DNA from: Polaromonas glacialis | GTDB lineage: Bacteria; Pseudomonadota; Gammaproteobacteria; Burkholderiales; Burkholderiaceae_C | DNA: 54,278 nt | Direction: 5' to 3' | Assembly (NCBI RefSeq): GCF_000709345.1 | Contig: NZ_KL448324.1 | Location: forward strand, 98,709 to 152,986 | Shown here: one piece after another, positions 32,872-41,065 of the stretch | Layout of the letters: the number at the start of each line of letters is the position of its first letter | How positions within the stretch are numbered: the first letter of the stretch is position 1 | The notes under the pieces: generated by a model | Told to the model about the DNA's origin: nothing | Seen by the model: the letters and a program-made list of their open reading frames with translations, nothing else | Database searches by the model: none | Made by a program: the position numbers and the translations under genes

Positions 32872-33165
32872 ATGCGGCGCGGCGTGCTCATCGGCCTGAG
32901 CGGCAATGCAAAGCGGCTCAGGGAGAGCTAAGCGGACGAGAGCACTGCACGGGCAACTGCGCAGGCCGAATGGCAGTGTCTGCAGGGAGGCGCCGCCACC
33001 TTCGAGCTGACTCTGGCCCGGGCCGACCCTCTACTGGAGCCGCAAACCCCCGTGCGCGTCACTGGTTTCAAATCAGAAATCGATTCAGAAGAATGGCTCT
33101 ACATCACCGCCACCCACAGCCTGGGCGATGGCGGGTTCACTACGCGGATCGAGTGTAAGAACTAA
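32872..33165 (+). pseudogene. P2-type phage late control protein D, C-terminal remnant
   Basis: One frame reads GNAKRLRES, an in-frame TAA, then ADESTARATAQAEWQ, GAATFELTLARADPLLEPQT, VRVTGFKSEID and a final ATHSLGDGGFTTRIE, the C-terminus of the P2-like gpD protein that forms the tail spike base (late control D). No other phage genes lie beside it. It is a relic of a prophage or tailocin. Confidence 0.8.
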
Positions 33166-33460
33166 AGCACGGATAGCAGCCACAGCGGCAAAATGCAGAA
33201 CTCGGACAACGAATAAAACTTAGCAATAGAGAGTTTCTCAATCCCTGACCTATAGTGTTTGTAGCCCCTGCATTGAACTAGAGCGACATAAAGACAAGTA
33301 ATATGCCCGTTACGCCTATAGCTCATTTAGAGGTAGAGCCAATGCGATACCCGCCCGCATCTGGTCAAAAGTGCAAATTTCGTGCAAATGAAATGCATGT
33401 TCATAGCTGAAATTGCATAAAAAAAGGGGCACATGGCCCATTTTCCATTGAATCAAAAAA

Positions 33461-33919
33461 TTACTCTGATGATTTTTGTTTTCCACGGACCATGGAAAAG
33501 ATTCCGGTAATGGCACCACCAATAACAGCCCAAATCATCCATACATGCATAGAGTAACGGACCCGGACTGCTCCTGGCTCATCGCCAGCTTTAAGCTTTT
33601 CATAGTAAAGCTCAATCGAGTCAGCATGAAGAGCGTCCAACTCGCGTTCGCTGAAAGCCTTAGAACAAATTGAACTCAAAAAGTTATGCAACCTATATCC
33701 TGGTGCAATCTCAAGTTTTGACGCCTTTTCTGTCAAAAAGACTACCTGCTGATACTCCTCGAACTTAGTTACAACAGCACGAGCAAAATTGAAAAATGCT
33801 TTGGCTGTAGTGACTGCGGTCCTAGAAAACACCGTGTCAGAGTGCGTTATGTGAACCCTATACGTAGTTCTTTTAATTTCAAAAACTATAGTCGCTGATT
33901 CTTTCTCATCTTTAGCCAT
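33461..33919 (-). CDS. Unknown protein with C-terminal membrane helix, PadR partner
   Basis: I do not recognise this 152-residue protein. It starts MAKDEKESATIVFEIKRTTYRV, continues as a mixed alpha/beta region, and has one hydrophobic helix at the C-terminus (VWMIWAVIGGAITGIFSMV) followed by a basic tail, as in tail-anchored proteins. The ATG at 33919 lies inside the last codons of the PadR-like gene, with GGAGC upstream, so translation is coupled. GC content is well below the window average. The pairing of a PadR-like regulator with a membrane protein suggests a small sensor or stress module (inference). Confidence 0.7.
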   Translation of the reverse strand: MAKDEKESATIVFEIKRTTYRVHITHSDTVFSRTAVTTAKAFFNFARAVVTKFEEYQQVVFLTEKASKLEIAPGYRLHNFLSSICSKAFSERELDALHADSIELYYEKLKAGDEPGAVRVRYSMHVWMIWAVIGGAITGIFSMVRGKQKSSE

Positions 33920-34226
33920 AAACCAATGCTCCATTTATACCTTGTTCATATGCTGTCATTGCAGCTTCGTAAGCAAGGTAAACACGCTGTCCGGCTCCAG
34001 TAATTTTGTATAGACGACGGGGAACGGAGCGATCAGAATTTTGTGCCAATTCTTCTCGACGTGATTCAACAAACCCCTTGTCTTGCAAGCGGCCCAGAAT
34101 TACGTAGACAGAGCCCATTTTCAAAGCACCATCTGCTGCCTTCACCATCGCTAATCCGTACAACTCGGAGCCGGCAGCAGACACGAGTTGTTGAAGCACT
34201 ATTGCTTCGGTTCTAGTAATGTTCAT
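33912..34226 (-). CDS. PadR-like winged-helix transcription regulator
   Basis: The 104-residue protein has the PadR-type winged helix: EAIVLQQLVSAAGSELYGLAMV, SVYVILGRLQDKGFVESRREE, and the wing RRLYKITGAGQRVYLAYE. PadR regulators usually repress a neighbouring gene and respond to a ligand or membrane stress. It has no visible Shine-Dalgarno sequence; the DNA upstream is an A+T-rich pentamer repeat. It overlaps and is co-transcribed with the membrane protein downstream. Confidence 0.82.
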   Translation of the reverse strand: MNITRTEAIVLQQLVSAAGSELYGLAMVKAADGALKMGSVYVILGRLQDKGFVESRREELAQNSDRSVPRRLYKITGAGQRVYLAYEAAMTAYEQGINGALVYG

Positions 34227-34261
34227 AGTTTAATAAAATTAAGTTTTAGTTTAGTTTAAGT

Positions 34262-34306
34262 TTTAATTTAATTTAATTTAATTTAATTTAATTTAATTTA
34301 ATTTAA
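34262..34306. repeat. Nine tandem TTTAA pentamers upstream of the PadR-like gene
   Basis: Nine perfect TTTAA units (45 bp) lie 36 bp before the PadR start. They are preceded (34228-34261) by degenerate copies such as TTTAG and TTTTAA. The unit length is not a multiple of three and the position is where a promoter is expected, so slippage would change promoter spacing. Confidence 0.9.
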
Positions 34307-34597
34307 TTTTTATCATACGTCTTACGACACCTGACAGCACAATCATAGCTTATTTTTGTAAGATAGCTTACAGCGCTTAATAACTATTTTAATAACATGG
34401 TTAAATGAGGCTTGCCAGATGATCAACGTGCAAGGTTTGCCATGTTGTTGTCGCCGACCGAAAGTTTGGTCTTCAGCACTTTGATATTGGTGGCGAATTC
34501 GCTGGGCTGGGTGCAGGATGCCAGTGTTGGCGGGTGGCGCAGCTATTTGACAGCCTAACCACCTGACGCTGATAAAACCAATATCAGGAGGTGTGCG

Positions 34598-35190
34598 ATG
34601 TCGCTGCAAGCAAGGCCTGTCTACGTGATGCCCGAAAGCACAGCCCAGGTGGCGCGGTCGATATTCCCTAACGCAAGCCCTGTCATGCGCATGCTCGACG
34701 AATTGCACATGATTTCGCCGACCTGTACCCAGCGCATGGCCAACCCGCTGAGGCGCCAGTGAGACTGGCGCTGGCAACGCTGCTGCAGTTCATGGAAGGA
34801 CTGACCGACCGTCAGGCCGCGCACGCTATGCGTACCGGCATCGATTGGAAATACCTGTTGTGCCTGGAGCTTGGCGACGCGGGCTTCGACCATACGGTGT
34901 TGAGTGAGTTCCGCTCGAGACTGCTCGACCATGGCGCCGAGCGGCGGCTATTCGACGCCGTGCTGGCGCTGGCCAGGACGCGTGACGTGCTCAAGGCCGG
35001 CGGCGGCCAGCGTAGCGACTCTACCCATGTGCTGGGTGCCATGCGCGTGATGTCCAGACTCAAATGTGTTGCCCGGACGTTGCGCCACGCCCTCGACGAT
35101 CTGGCCACGTTCGCTCCCGAGTGGCTGCTGGCACACATGAGACCCGAGTGGGTTGACCGTTATAGCCTGCAAGCTGAGGAGTTCCGGATG
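34598..35190 (+). pseudogene. IS1182-family transposase remnant
   Basis: From 34598 the frame reads RPVYVMPESTAQVARSIFP and MRMLDEL, as in the N-terminus of IS1182 transposases. A frameshift near 34705-34750 breaks it, and from 34759 it continues LALATLLQFMEGLTDRQAA, FDHTVLSEFRSRLL, SDSTHVLGAMR and PEWVDRYSLQAEEFRMP. The remainder, with the DDE catalytic core, is missing after about 35190. It is a decayed element fragment. Confidence 0.8.
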
Positions 35191-35274
35191 CCCAGGAGCG
35201 TTGCCGGCCGTCAGGTCTGGGCTGGCTAGAATAGGTAGCGATGGAATGAGCCTGCTCCAGGCGATTGAGGCTGA

Positions 35275-36009
35275 CGTCTAGATCCTTCACCTACAGCACA
35301 TAATGGAAACACCATTAGGAAGATCGCACCCCTGGTGGCCTTTCGCAATGCCTACAAAGGTAAGGTCGAAGGAGAAAAACGCGGCCGTAAGCCCTACACC
35401 TCGGCCTACAGCGGCTGGGCAGCCATCTGCGCGATGAGCGAGGGCAACCCTCGTTGGTTGATCGGCATCATCAACGCCATCATGTCTAATCTGTCTCGCG
35501 AAAAATTGATACTACCAATCTCAGTGGTGGTACAGCAGGGGCAACTGACCGGGCTTTCACAAGCCTTCGCTGAAATACTGAGGGCAGCCGCGACGGGGCA
35601 ATTGCGCGGCATGGGTACAACCGCGCCTGTATACGAAACACTCGAAAAGATCGGGCAGTATTTTCACAATAGATTGGTGCGTGATCAGTTTGTTGAGGAT
35701 CCCCCGATGTCGTTTGTAGTTGACAACGCCGTTGACCAGAACACAGAGAACGCGTTAAGAATCGCTGTTAATCATGGAGCATTAGTTTGCTATGAAACCC
35801 CTGATAGCCTAGGAGGTTACGCCTCACTCAAGGGAAAGCGCTTCCGACTTGCCTATTTACTTGCGCCGGAGTTTAAGTTACCGCTTCGAAAGTCGAAGGC
35901 CGTTGACCTGAGCACGGTTCTCAGTGTGCGAAACGCTACGCCAGCATTACCGCGGGCCCCATCTACATCCACAACACCACCAATTCAAGGAGAGTTGCCG
36001 TGGGCGTAG
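35275..36009 (+). pseudogene. ORC/CDC6-like AAA ATPase, C-terminal part only
   Basis: The open frame carries NGNTIRKIAPLVAFRN, SGWAAICAMSEGNPRWLIGI and RIAVNHGALV and ends with GKRFRLAYLLAPEFKLPLR. This pattern resembles the C-terminal region of ORC/CDC6-like AAA ATPases found in bacterial accessory islands. The first apparent start (GTG 35335) lies inside the homologous region, and the frame is closed by a stop at 35272-35274 just after the IS1182 remnant, so the P-loop half has been lost. The remaining 240 codons may or may not be expressed. It overlaps the next gene by 10 bp. Family assignment is tentative. Confidence 0.55.
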
Positions 36010-36944
36010 CCATTTCCGCCTTAAATCAAGTCGTGCTCGACACGACGCCGACGCTGGAGAACGTCGGTGGCGTCCCCGATATTGCCATTCTCAGCTCGGG
36101 CGTAAAGCGCCGGCACACTTACTTCTCGAGGACTTTCGAGAAAATTCCCGGTATTGTGAGGATTACCTGCGCTACACAGCATCCAGCTGTTGGCTCCTTC
36201 TCCACGGCACCGATGTCCAATAAGAGCACGCTTATGCAGCAACTGCTCGCGGCCGCAAAGGATGTCAGGGGGGCAAATAAGCCACTGAAGATCATGATCG
36301 ATGTTTCGTGCCTCCCGAGACCATTTATCGCAGAGGTGTTCGCATGCTTGACCATCATTGCTCAGACGCGTGATGTCGAACTCCATGTTGCCTACAGCCT
36401 AGCCACGTATGGGCCGTCACCGCTTGTTTGGGCGGTGCCGAACCGCACCATTTGCCCGGTACATCCAACCTTCTCAGGTTGGACCTCCGAGGGGGCTAGC
36501 GCGCCCCTGGATATCGTAGTCGGTCTCGGTTACGAACGTGGCAAAGCGCTTGGAGCCGTGGAATACTTGGAGCCTCGCCATCGTTGGATTTGCGTACCGC
36601 AATCACCCGAAGCCGCTTACCTGGCGGAAGTCAGGCGCCACAACAAGAACCTGATTGACAATAGCAAAGAGCGCGTTGCTTACTATCAAGTCCTCTCTCC
36701 AGTCGATACATACTTTTCGCTGCGATCCTTAGTTGAAGGCATAGCCCGCGGCGCCAGGCCAGTATTGTTGCCCTTCGGGCCGAAGCTGTTCTTTGCCGTA
36801 AATCTTCTGGTAGCAATGACCGTTGAGGAGGCTGCTGTATGGCATGTCACGGGCGAAAGCGACGAGTACAGCGAGCGAAGCCCATCTCGCCACTCCACGA
36901 TCCTGAGTTGTTTGATTAGTCAGCCTCAATCAACGCTAACATGA
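36000..36944 (+). CDS. Unknown partner protein of the ATPase remnant
   Basis: The 314-residue protein is not recognised by name. It has an alpha/beta Rossmann-like order: LKIMIDVSCLPRPFIAEV, DVELHVAYSLATYGP, the loop FSGWTSEG, LDIVVGLGYERGKALGAVEYLEP and RPVLLPFGPKLFFAVNLLVAM. The FSG- and GYERGKA-type motifs occur in companion proteins of ATPases in bacterial islands, by my recollection. It starts 10 bp inside the ATPase frame, so the two formed an operon. Without its ATPase the system is probably inactive. A defence role is inference from context only. Confidence 0.6.
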   Translation: MGVAISALNQVVLDTTPTLENVGGVPDIAILSSGVKRRHTYFSRTFEKIPGIVRITCATQHPAVGSFSTAPMSNKSTLMQQLLAAAKDVRGANKPLKIMIDVSCLPRPFIAEVFACLTIIAQTRDVELHVAYSLATYGPSPLVWAVPNRTICPVHPTFSGWTSEGASAPLDIVVGLGYERGKALGAVEYLEPRHRWICVPQSPEAAYLAEVRRHNKNLIDNSKERVAYYQVLSPVDTYFSLRSLVEGIARGARPVLLPFGPKLFFAVNLLVAMTVEEAAVWHVTGESDEYSERSPSRHSTILSCLISQPQSTLT

Positions 36945-37330
36945 TTCATCTTCACTTCGATACCATCCAACGACCGCCGCTTTTGCGGACCGACATATTT
37001 TAATTTACCGTCCTTGACCAACCGGGCGCTGGCGCGCTCCACGGCGCTGAGCGATTTTTGGATTTCGGCTGCGACTTCGACCATCGTCATAGTCGGGTTG
37101 GCCGACAGGCACCGCAGGATTTCTGCCGGCGTTTTGCCGTCACTTTAACCGGCGTTTTCACCAACGCGCCTACCGGCGTTTTGGGCGTCTCAACCGCCTC
37201 GGGATACGCAAACTCAACCCAAAACTCCGCGCTGTCGCATTCAAACCGTGGTGCAGGAGTGCCTTGCGTAAGCAGCCAGCGAACACAGGTTGGGGTCACT
37301 TCAGGAAACGGATCACAGCGTACGTTAAGC
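36926..37330 (-). pseudogene. AlbA_2/RecG-like ATP-binding protein, C-terminal remnant
   Basis: Two minus-strand frames complement each other. One has EVTPTCVRWLL, GTPAPRFECDSAEFWVEF and KTPVGALVKTPVKVT. The other continues PAEILRCLSANPTMTMVEVA, SLSAVERASARLVKDG and KYVGPQ to a stop at 36926. This is the typical C-terminus (linker of KTP repeats and a winged helix) of AlbA_2-domain, RecG-like regulators. A frameshift near 37135 separates them and the N-terminal domain is absent. Confidence 0.65.
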
Positions 37331-37361
37331 CTGCGAGGATGCCGGAATCCAGCGGTACATA
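37325..37361 (-). pseudogene. Serine recombinase (resolvase/invertase), last codons
   Basis: Read on the minus strand this piece encodes YRWIPASSQA and a stop. It directly continues the frame interrupted at 38789 when one copy of the 6-bp target duplication is removed. Confidence 0.75.
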
Positions 37362-38788
37362 GTCCACGCTGAAAAACTCGCAAGCTCTTGATCTGTCTGG
37401 GGAATTTACGGATTGTTGACGGCTGAATTTGCAAGAAAATGAATGCCATCCATTTGATTTCTTGCAAATTTCGACGAGGTTTTCCATGGAACCCAGAACC
37501 CACGCAGCGCAAACGGACGAGCTTGCCCGCCCCCGCCTGGACGAGCAACTCAAGATGAGCCATCCGCTGATCAGGCTCACAAATCTGATGAATTGGGAGC
37601 AGATCGAGCGCAGTTTGGGCGCGCACTTCGCTTCAAACCGAGGGCGCCCCGCATTGCGTCCTCGCCTGGTCGCCGGACTGCTGTATCTGCAGCATGCCAA
37701 TGACGCTTCGGACGAAGCGGTGGTGGCCACTTGGCTGGAGAACCCCTATTGGCAATACTTTTGCGGTGAGACCTATTTGCAAACCGAGCTGCCCATTGAC
37801 CCATCCAGCTTGAGCCGCTGGCGAAAGCGCATTGGTGAAGAAGGCGTGGAGACTTTGCTGGCCGTCACCATCGAAGCGGCCCGCGCAGCGGGCTTGATCA
37901 AGAAAAGCAGCCTGGACAAAGTCATTGTCGATACCACCGTGATGCCCAAAGCGATAGCGCATCCCACCGACAGCCGGCTGCTGGAGAAAAGCCGCCAGCA
38001 TCTGGTCAGTCTCGCTGATGAACACCATCTGGAACTGCGCCAGAATTACAACCGGCAGGCGCCCCGCATGGCCGCACAGGTCGGCCGCTATGCTCATGCA
38101 AAGCAGTTCAAGCGCATGCGCAAAGCCCTCAAGGCGCTGCGAATCAGGGTGGCCCGCGTGCACCGCGAAGTCACTCGCAAGATCGCTCAGCTGCCAGAGC
38201 GTGCACAGGCCCAAGCGAAGAACCTGCTGCAGCGCGTGGGCCGCATCCTGACGCAAAAAACCAGGGACAAGAACAAACTGTATGCGCTGCACGCGCCCGA
38301 GGTCGAATGTATTTCCAAGGGAAAGGCCAGGACGCCCTACGAGTTCGGCGTCAAAGTGACGATTGCCACTACGCTTAAGGAGGGCCTGGTGCTCGGGATG
38401 CGCAGCATGCCAGGTAATCCGTACGACGGGCACACGCTGGGCGAAGCCCTCGAGCAGGTCGAAATCCTTGCCGATAAAAGGCCCGGTATTGCCATTGTGG
38501 ACAAGGGCTACCGGGGCGTGCAGGTCCAGGGGGTACAGATCCTTCGATCAGGACAGCGCCGGGGCATCACCCGAACGATGAAGGCGATGATCAAGCGGCG
38601 CAGTGCCATCGAGCCGACCATTGGGCACATGAAAACGGAGGGCCGACTGGCCCGAAATCCGCTCAAAGGTGCTTTGGGTGACGCATTGCATGCCGTGCTG
38701 TGCGGCGCGGGCCACAACATCCGGCTAATGATCAAGAAGCTGCTTGTTTCTCCTGTCGCGTCGTAAAACTGAATTTTTCAGCGCCGAC
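37362..38788 (+). mobile_element. IS5-family element inserted in a resolvase gene, 1427 bp
   Basis: The ends GTCCACGCTGAAAAACTC (37362-37379) and the complement of 38771-38788 match at 15 of 18 positions. TACATA flanks both sides (37356-37361, 38789-38794). Removing the element and one TACATA restores the resolvase reading frame, which confirms the borders. Confidence 0.88.
37486..38766 (+). CDS. IS5-family DDE transposase
   Basis: The 426-residue protein has an IS5-type layout: an N-terminal region with HPLIRLTNLMNWEQIE and RGRPALRPRLVAGLLYL, first Asp in VIVDTTVMPKAI, a long basic coiled insertion (residues about 190-270), then YALHAPEVECISKGKA, DKGYRGVQV with the second Asp, and the catalytic Glu region RSAIEPTIGHMK. 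The DDE set is complete. The ATG at 37486 fits; an in-frame start at 37429 lies upstream. A fragment of a related transposase occurs at 50134-50208. Confidence 0.93.
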   Translation: MEPRTHAAQTDELARPRLDEQLKMSHPLIRLTNLMNWEQIERSLGAHFASNRGRPALRPRLVAGLLYLQHANDASDEAVVATWLENPYWQYFCGETYLQTELPIDPSSLSRWRKRIGEEGVETLLAVTIEAARAAGLIKKSSLDKVIVDTTVMPKAIAHPTDSRLLEKSRQHLVSLADEHHLELRQNYNRQAPRMAAQVGRYAHAKQFKRMRKALKALRIRVARVHREVTRKIAQLPERAQAQAKNLLQRVGRILTQKTRDKNKLYALHAPEVECISKGKARTPYEFGVKVTIATTLKEGLVLGMRSMPGNPYDGHTLGEALEQVEILADKRPGIAIVDKGYRGVQVQGVQILRSGQRRGITRTMKAMIKRRSAIEPTIGHMKTEGRLARNPLKGALGDALHAVLCGAGHNIRLMIKKLLVSPVAS

Positions 38789-39120
38789 TACATAGTTGGC
38801 ACGGACACGCCCAGGTTCTTGGCCACGTCGCGCGGCGGCACGCCGCTGGCCAGCAGCTTCCTGGCTGATTCGATTTTGCTGTCGGTCATTTTCCGCTTGC
38901 GCCCGCCCTTGCGGCCCAGCTGGCGGGCGGCTTCCAGCCCTGCACGGGTACGCTCTCCCGTCAGTTCCCTCTCCATCTCGGCCAGGCTGGCCATGACATG
39001 AAAGAAGAATCGGCCCGAGGGTGTTGCTGTATCGATGGCATCGGTCAGGCTCTTGAAATGCACGCCCTGCTGGTGCAACTGGCCGACCAGGTCCGTTGTG
39101 GCCCGCGCCGCACAGCACAG
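38789..39120 (-). pseudogene. Serine recombinase (resolvase/invertase), main fragment
   Basis: The minus frame reads TDLVGQLHQQGVHFKSLTDA, TATPSGRFFFHVMASLAEME, GERTRAGLEAARQLGRKGG, then a C-terminal helix-turn-helix with ARKLLASGVPPRDVAKNLGV. This is the second half of a resolvase/DNA invertase. The N-terminal catalytic Ser region is missing upstream of about 39120, and the last codons are displaced by the IS5-family insertion. It is not functional. Confidence 0.85.
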
Positions 39121-39193
39121 CACGGCGTGCAAGGCGCCAAGGCCCGGGCATACGCGACGACAGCCGCCGCTGAGGTGGGGTGCAGCCGCAGTG

Positions 39194-39214
39194 CCTGCTG
39201 AATAATTCAGCAGG
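39194..39214. terminator. Perfect 10-bp palindromic hairpin
   Basis: CCTGCTGAAT and ATTCAGCAGG pair across one base. No T tract follows on either strand, so the terminator role is uncertain. It lies downstream of the toxin-antitoxin pair read on the minus strand. Confidence 0.45.
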
Positions 39215-39308
39215 TCAGTGCAACACCCTGAACATTTTGAATCGGCGCTTCGCCCTTTGCCGAACCCGAATTGCCCACGCAAGGAGAATCGTTACTTCAG
39301 CCTGCTTT

Positions 39309-39635
39309 TCACGCTGGCGCATTGTCCCCAAGCGCCGTGAAGTTCCTGATCTTGACCGAGCCATCGGGAAAGCGGGCGATGACATCGAGCTGCCCGCCCA
39401 TCGCTTCAATGTGACTGCGCAGGGTCGAGAGATACATGTCCGTGCGCTTTTCCAGCTTGGCAATAGACGGCTGCTGGACGTGAAGCACCTCGGCCAGCAT
39501 CTTTTGCGACAGCCCGCGCGCCTGGCGCAACTCGTTGAGTGGCATCTCGGCGAGCATGGCCTGCGCTTTTGACTCGGCACGCGCCTGCGCCGCTGGGGAC
39601 ATCTGCGAACGCAGTTGTGAGAATTTATTGGCCAT
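39309..39635 (-). CDS. XRE-family antitoxin (HigA-like)
   Basis: The 108-residue protein has the HigA2-like antitoxin pattern: an N-terminal helix (AQARAESKAQAMLAEM), PLNELRQARGLSQKMLAEVL and QPSIAKLEKRTDMYLSTLRS as helix-turn-helix, and a C-terminal strand pair GGQLDVIARFPDGSVKI. It should neutralise the toxin encoded just upstream and repress the operon. Its start overlaps the toxin stop by 11 bp. Confidence 0.9.
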   Translation of the reverse strand: MANKFSQLRSQMSPAAQARAESKAQAMLAEMPLNELRQARGLSQKMLAEVLHVQQPSIAKLEKRTDMYLSTLRSHIEAMGGQLDVIARFPDGSVKIRNFTALGDNAPA

Positions 39636-39993
39636 TGATCAGTCCTTCCTTTCGAAGCTGCTCCAGGTGGTCGTTGTAAAGCTCGTCGGCAATAGGAACA
39701 TGCACGTCATACCACCGGTCGTCTCCAGTCTTGTCGCCGCCGATCAACAAGATGGCCGCACGCCGGGGATCAAATGCGTAAAGGGTCCGAAACGGCCGGC
39801 CGTCATGCTGCGTGCGCAACTCGCGCATATGGCTGTGCTTCGAGCCGTTGATTCCGGAACTGTGCGGAAAGCCCAAATTCGGGCCACGCGCTTCAAGCAA
39901 CCGCACGGACGCATCAAGCGATTCCTGCTCATCTTCGCTCAAGCTCGCCCACCATTGGCCGAACTCATCCGTGTACTCAATATCCCAACTCAT
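39625..39993 (-). CDS. RelE/HigB-like (Gp49 type) toxin
   Basis: The 122-residue protein matches phage-derived Gp49-like HigB toxins: IEYTDEFGQWWASLSEDEQ, ASVRLLEARGPNLGFPHS, SKHSHMRELRTQHDGRPFRTLYAFDPRRAAILLIGG. The basic and aromatic residues of the RELR-F-ALYAF segment form the predicted RNase site. The ATG at 39993 is used; a TTG lies two codons upstream. It precedes its antitoxin on the minus strand, under an operator at 40013-40039. Confidence 0.9.
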   Translation of the reverse strand: MSWDIEYTDEFGQWWASLSEDEQESLDASVRLLEARGPNLGFPHSSGINGSKHSHMRELRTQHDGRPFRTLYAFDPRRAAILLIGGDKTGDDRWYDVHVPIADELYNDHLEQLRKEGLINGQ

Positions 39994-40012
39994 CGACAAA
40001 TTATAGCTTCCA

Positions 40013-40039
40013 TGGAATATTCCACCAAGAGAATATTCT
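40013..40039 (-). promoter_or_regulatory. Putative operator of the second toxin-antitoxin pair
   Basis: Two palindromes sharing GAATATTC (TGGAATATTCCA at 40013-40024 and AGAATATTCT at 40030-40039) lie 20-46 bp before the toxin start. Two helical faces for XRE binding are likely. Confidence 0.7.
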
Positions 40040-40317
40040 TGGCACAGACTGCCTCTGTCAATTTGACGATAACAAGTGTGCTTTCAAAAGGATATGGCTT
40101 TCCGATCCGCAGTAGCACTTGACCGTGGCCAATGTGAGGCCCAATGCGCGGCATTTTTACCAAGGCAGCGTTGACCCAGTGCCAATCCCTGCATACGTGG
40201 TGGCCGAACATGGCTGCCAGATTTACGACGTGCGCACCACCCTTGTCGCCCGGGAGCGCTTCAGGAAAAATCAATGGCTGCCATATGTGACGTCACGCGC
40301 GCTTGCAAGGTTAGGCT

Positions 40318-40995
40318 TTACTTCAAAGTCATTGACAGCCGAATTGTCGCCGCCACCAGCTGTGGGTTTGCTCGGATGTCCTCGTTCCAGAACCTCAACA
40401 CCTTCCACCCCAGGAAATTGAGAATTTCCGTTTTTCGCTGGTCTAAAAATTTCCATTTCTTCAGCTTGTGAGTGTTGCCGTCCACCTCGATTGCCAGCAG
40501 GTGCTCGGGTGAGGCTAAATCCACTTTGTAGCAGTTTGGCACGCACGGAAAATGACCGCGGGCCGGCCGCGTTGCAATGGCATGCTCCATCGGCAAATTC
40601 AAAATATCCGCGAGCGTTTGCTGTTCCGGCGTTATTTTTGGATTCCCGCCGCGCGAAAGAAACGTCTTGCCTTGCATCGATGCCTTCACCTTCATCACTG
40701 TTTCGGGGTTGTGCATTGGATTGTTGGCCTTCATCCGAAGTGACGTTGCTGGTGACTTCGGTCTGGGCCCGATGCGATGCGGGCCGATCGTCCTGTTAAA
40801 GCGGTCGATAACGCCAGGCTGAGCGTTGCGCCATGTCGCTGCACACCGGTGTCCACAAAAAAATCGCTTGTCGTTGTTAACTTTTCCGACTGTCTGGAAC
40901 GAGAACACCGCCATGCACTGCTGACACTGCTTGGTGATAGTTTTGCATGCCGAACAAACACTGTTGACGCCGACCAATGGGATGGACGCCCCCAC
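40318..40995 (-). CDS. Zinc-finger and Vsr/DUF559-like nuclease
   Basis: The frame of up to 225 residues has an N-terminal Cys cluster (CSACKTITKQCQQC, later CGHRC) that could bind zinc. A basic middle with RMKANNPMHNPETV resembles DNA-contact segments of phage homing-type nucleases. The C-terminal domain holds LLAIEVDGNTH, then LDQRKTEILNFLGWKVLRFWNED, the fold of Vsr and DUF559 endonucleases with catalytic Glu/Asp in EVDG. The true start is uncertain; the 5' end abuts the IS110 element and may be cut. A free-standing homing or defence nuclease is possible. Confidence 0.65.
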   Translation of the reverse strand: MGASIPLVGVNSVCSACKTITKQCQQCMAVFSFQTVGKVNNDKRFFCGHRCAATWRNAQPGVIDRFNRTIGPHRIGPRPKSPATSLRMKANNPMHNPETVMKVKASMQGKTFLSRGGNPKITPEQQTLADILNLPMEHAIATRPARGHFPCVPNCYKVDLASPEHLLAIEVDGNTHKLKKWKFLDQRKTEILNFLGWKVLRFWNEDIRANPQLVAATIRLSMTLK

Positions 40996-41065
40996 CTAAG
41001 CGGCATCGCAATGTGCCAAAGTGGGGGTGTTTACCAACCCACTTGAACAGACAGGAGCGTCCGAC

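Noticed and set aside
39990..40274. 94-codon minus-strand frame upstream of the second toxin
   Set aside because: It overlaps the palindromic operator and has no motif or homology that I recognise.
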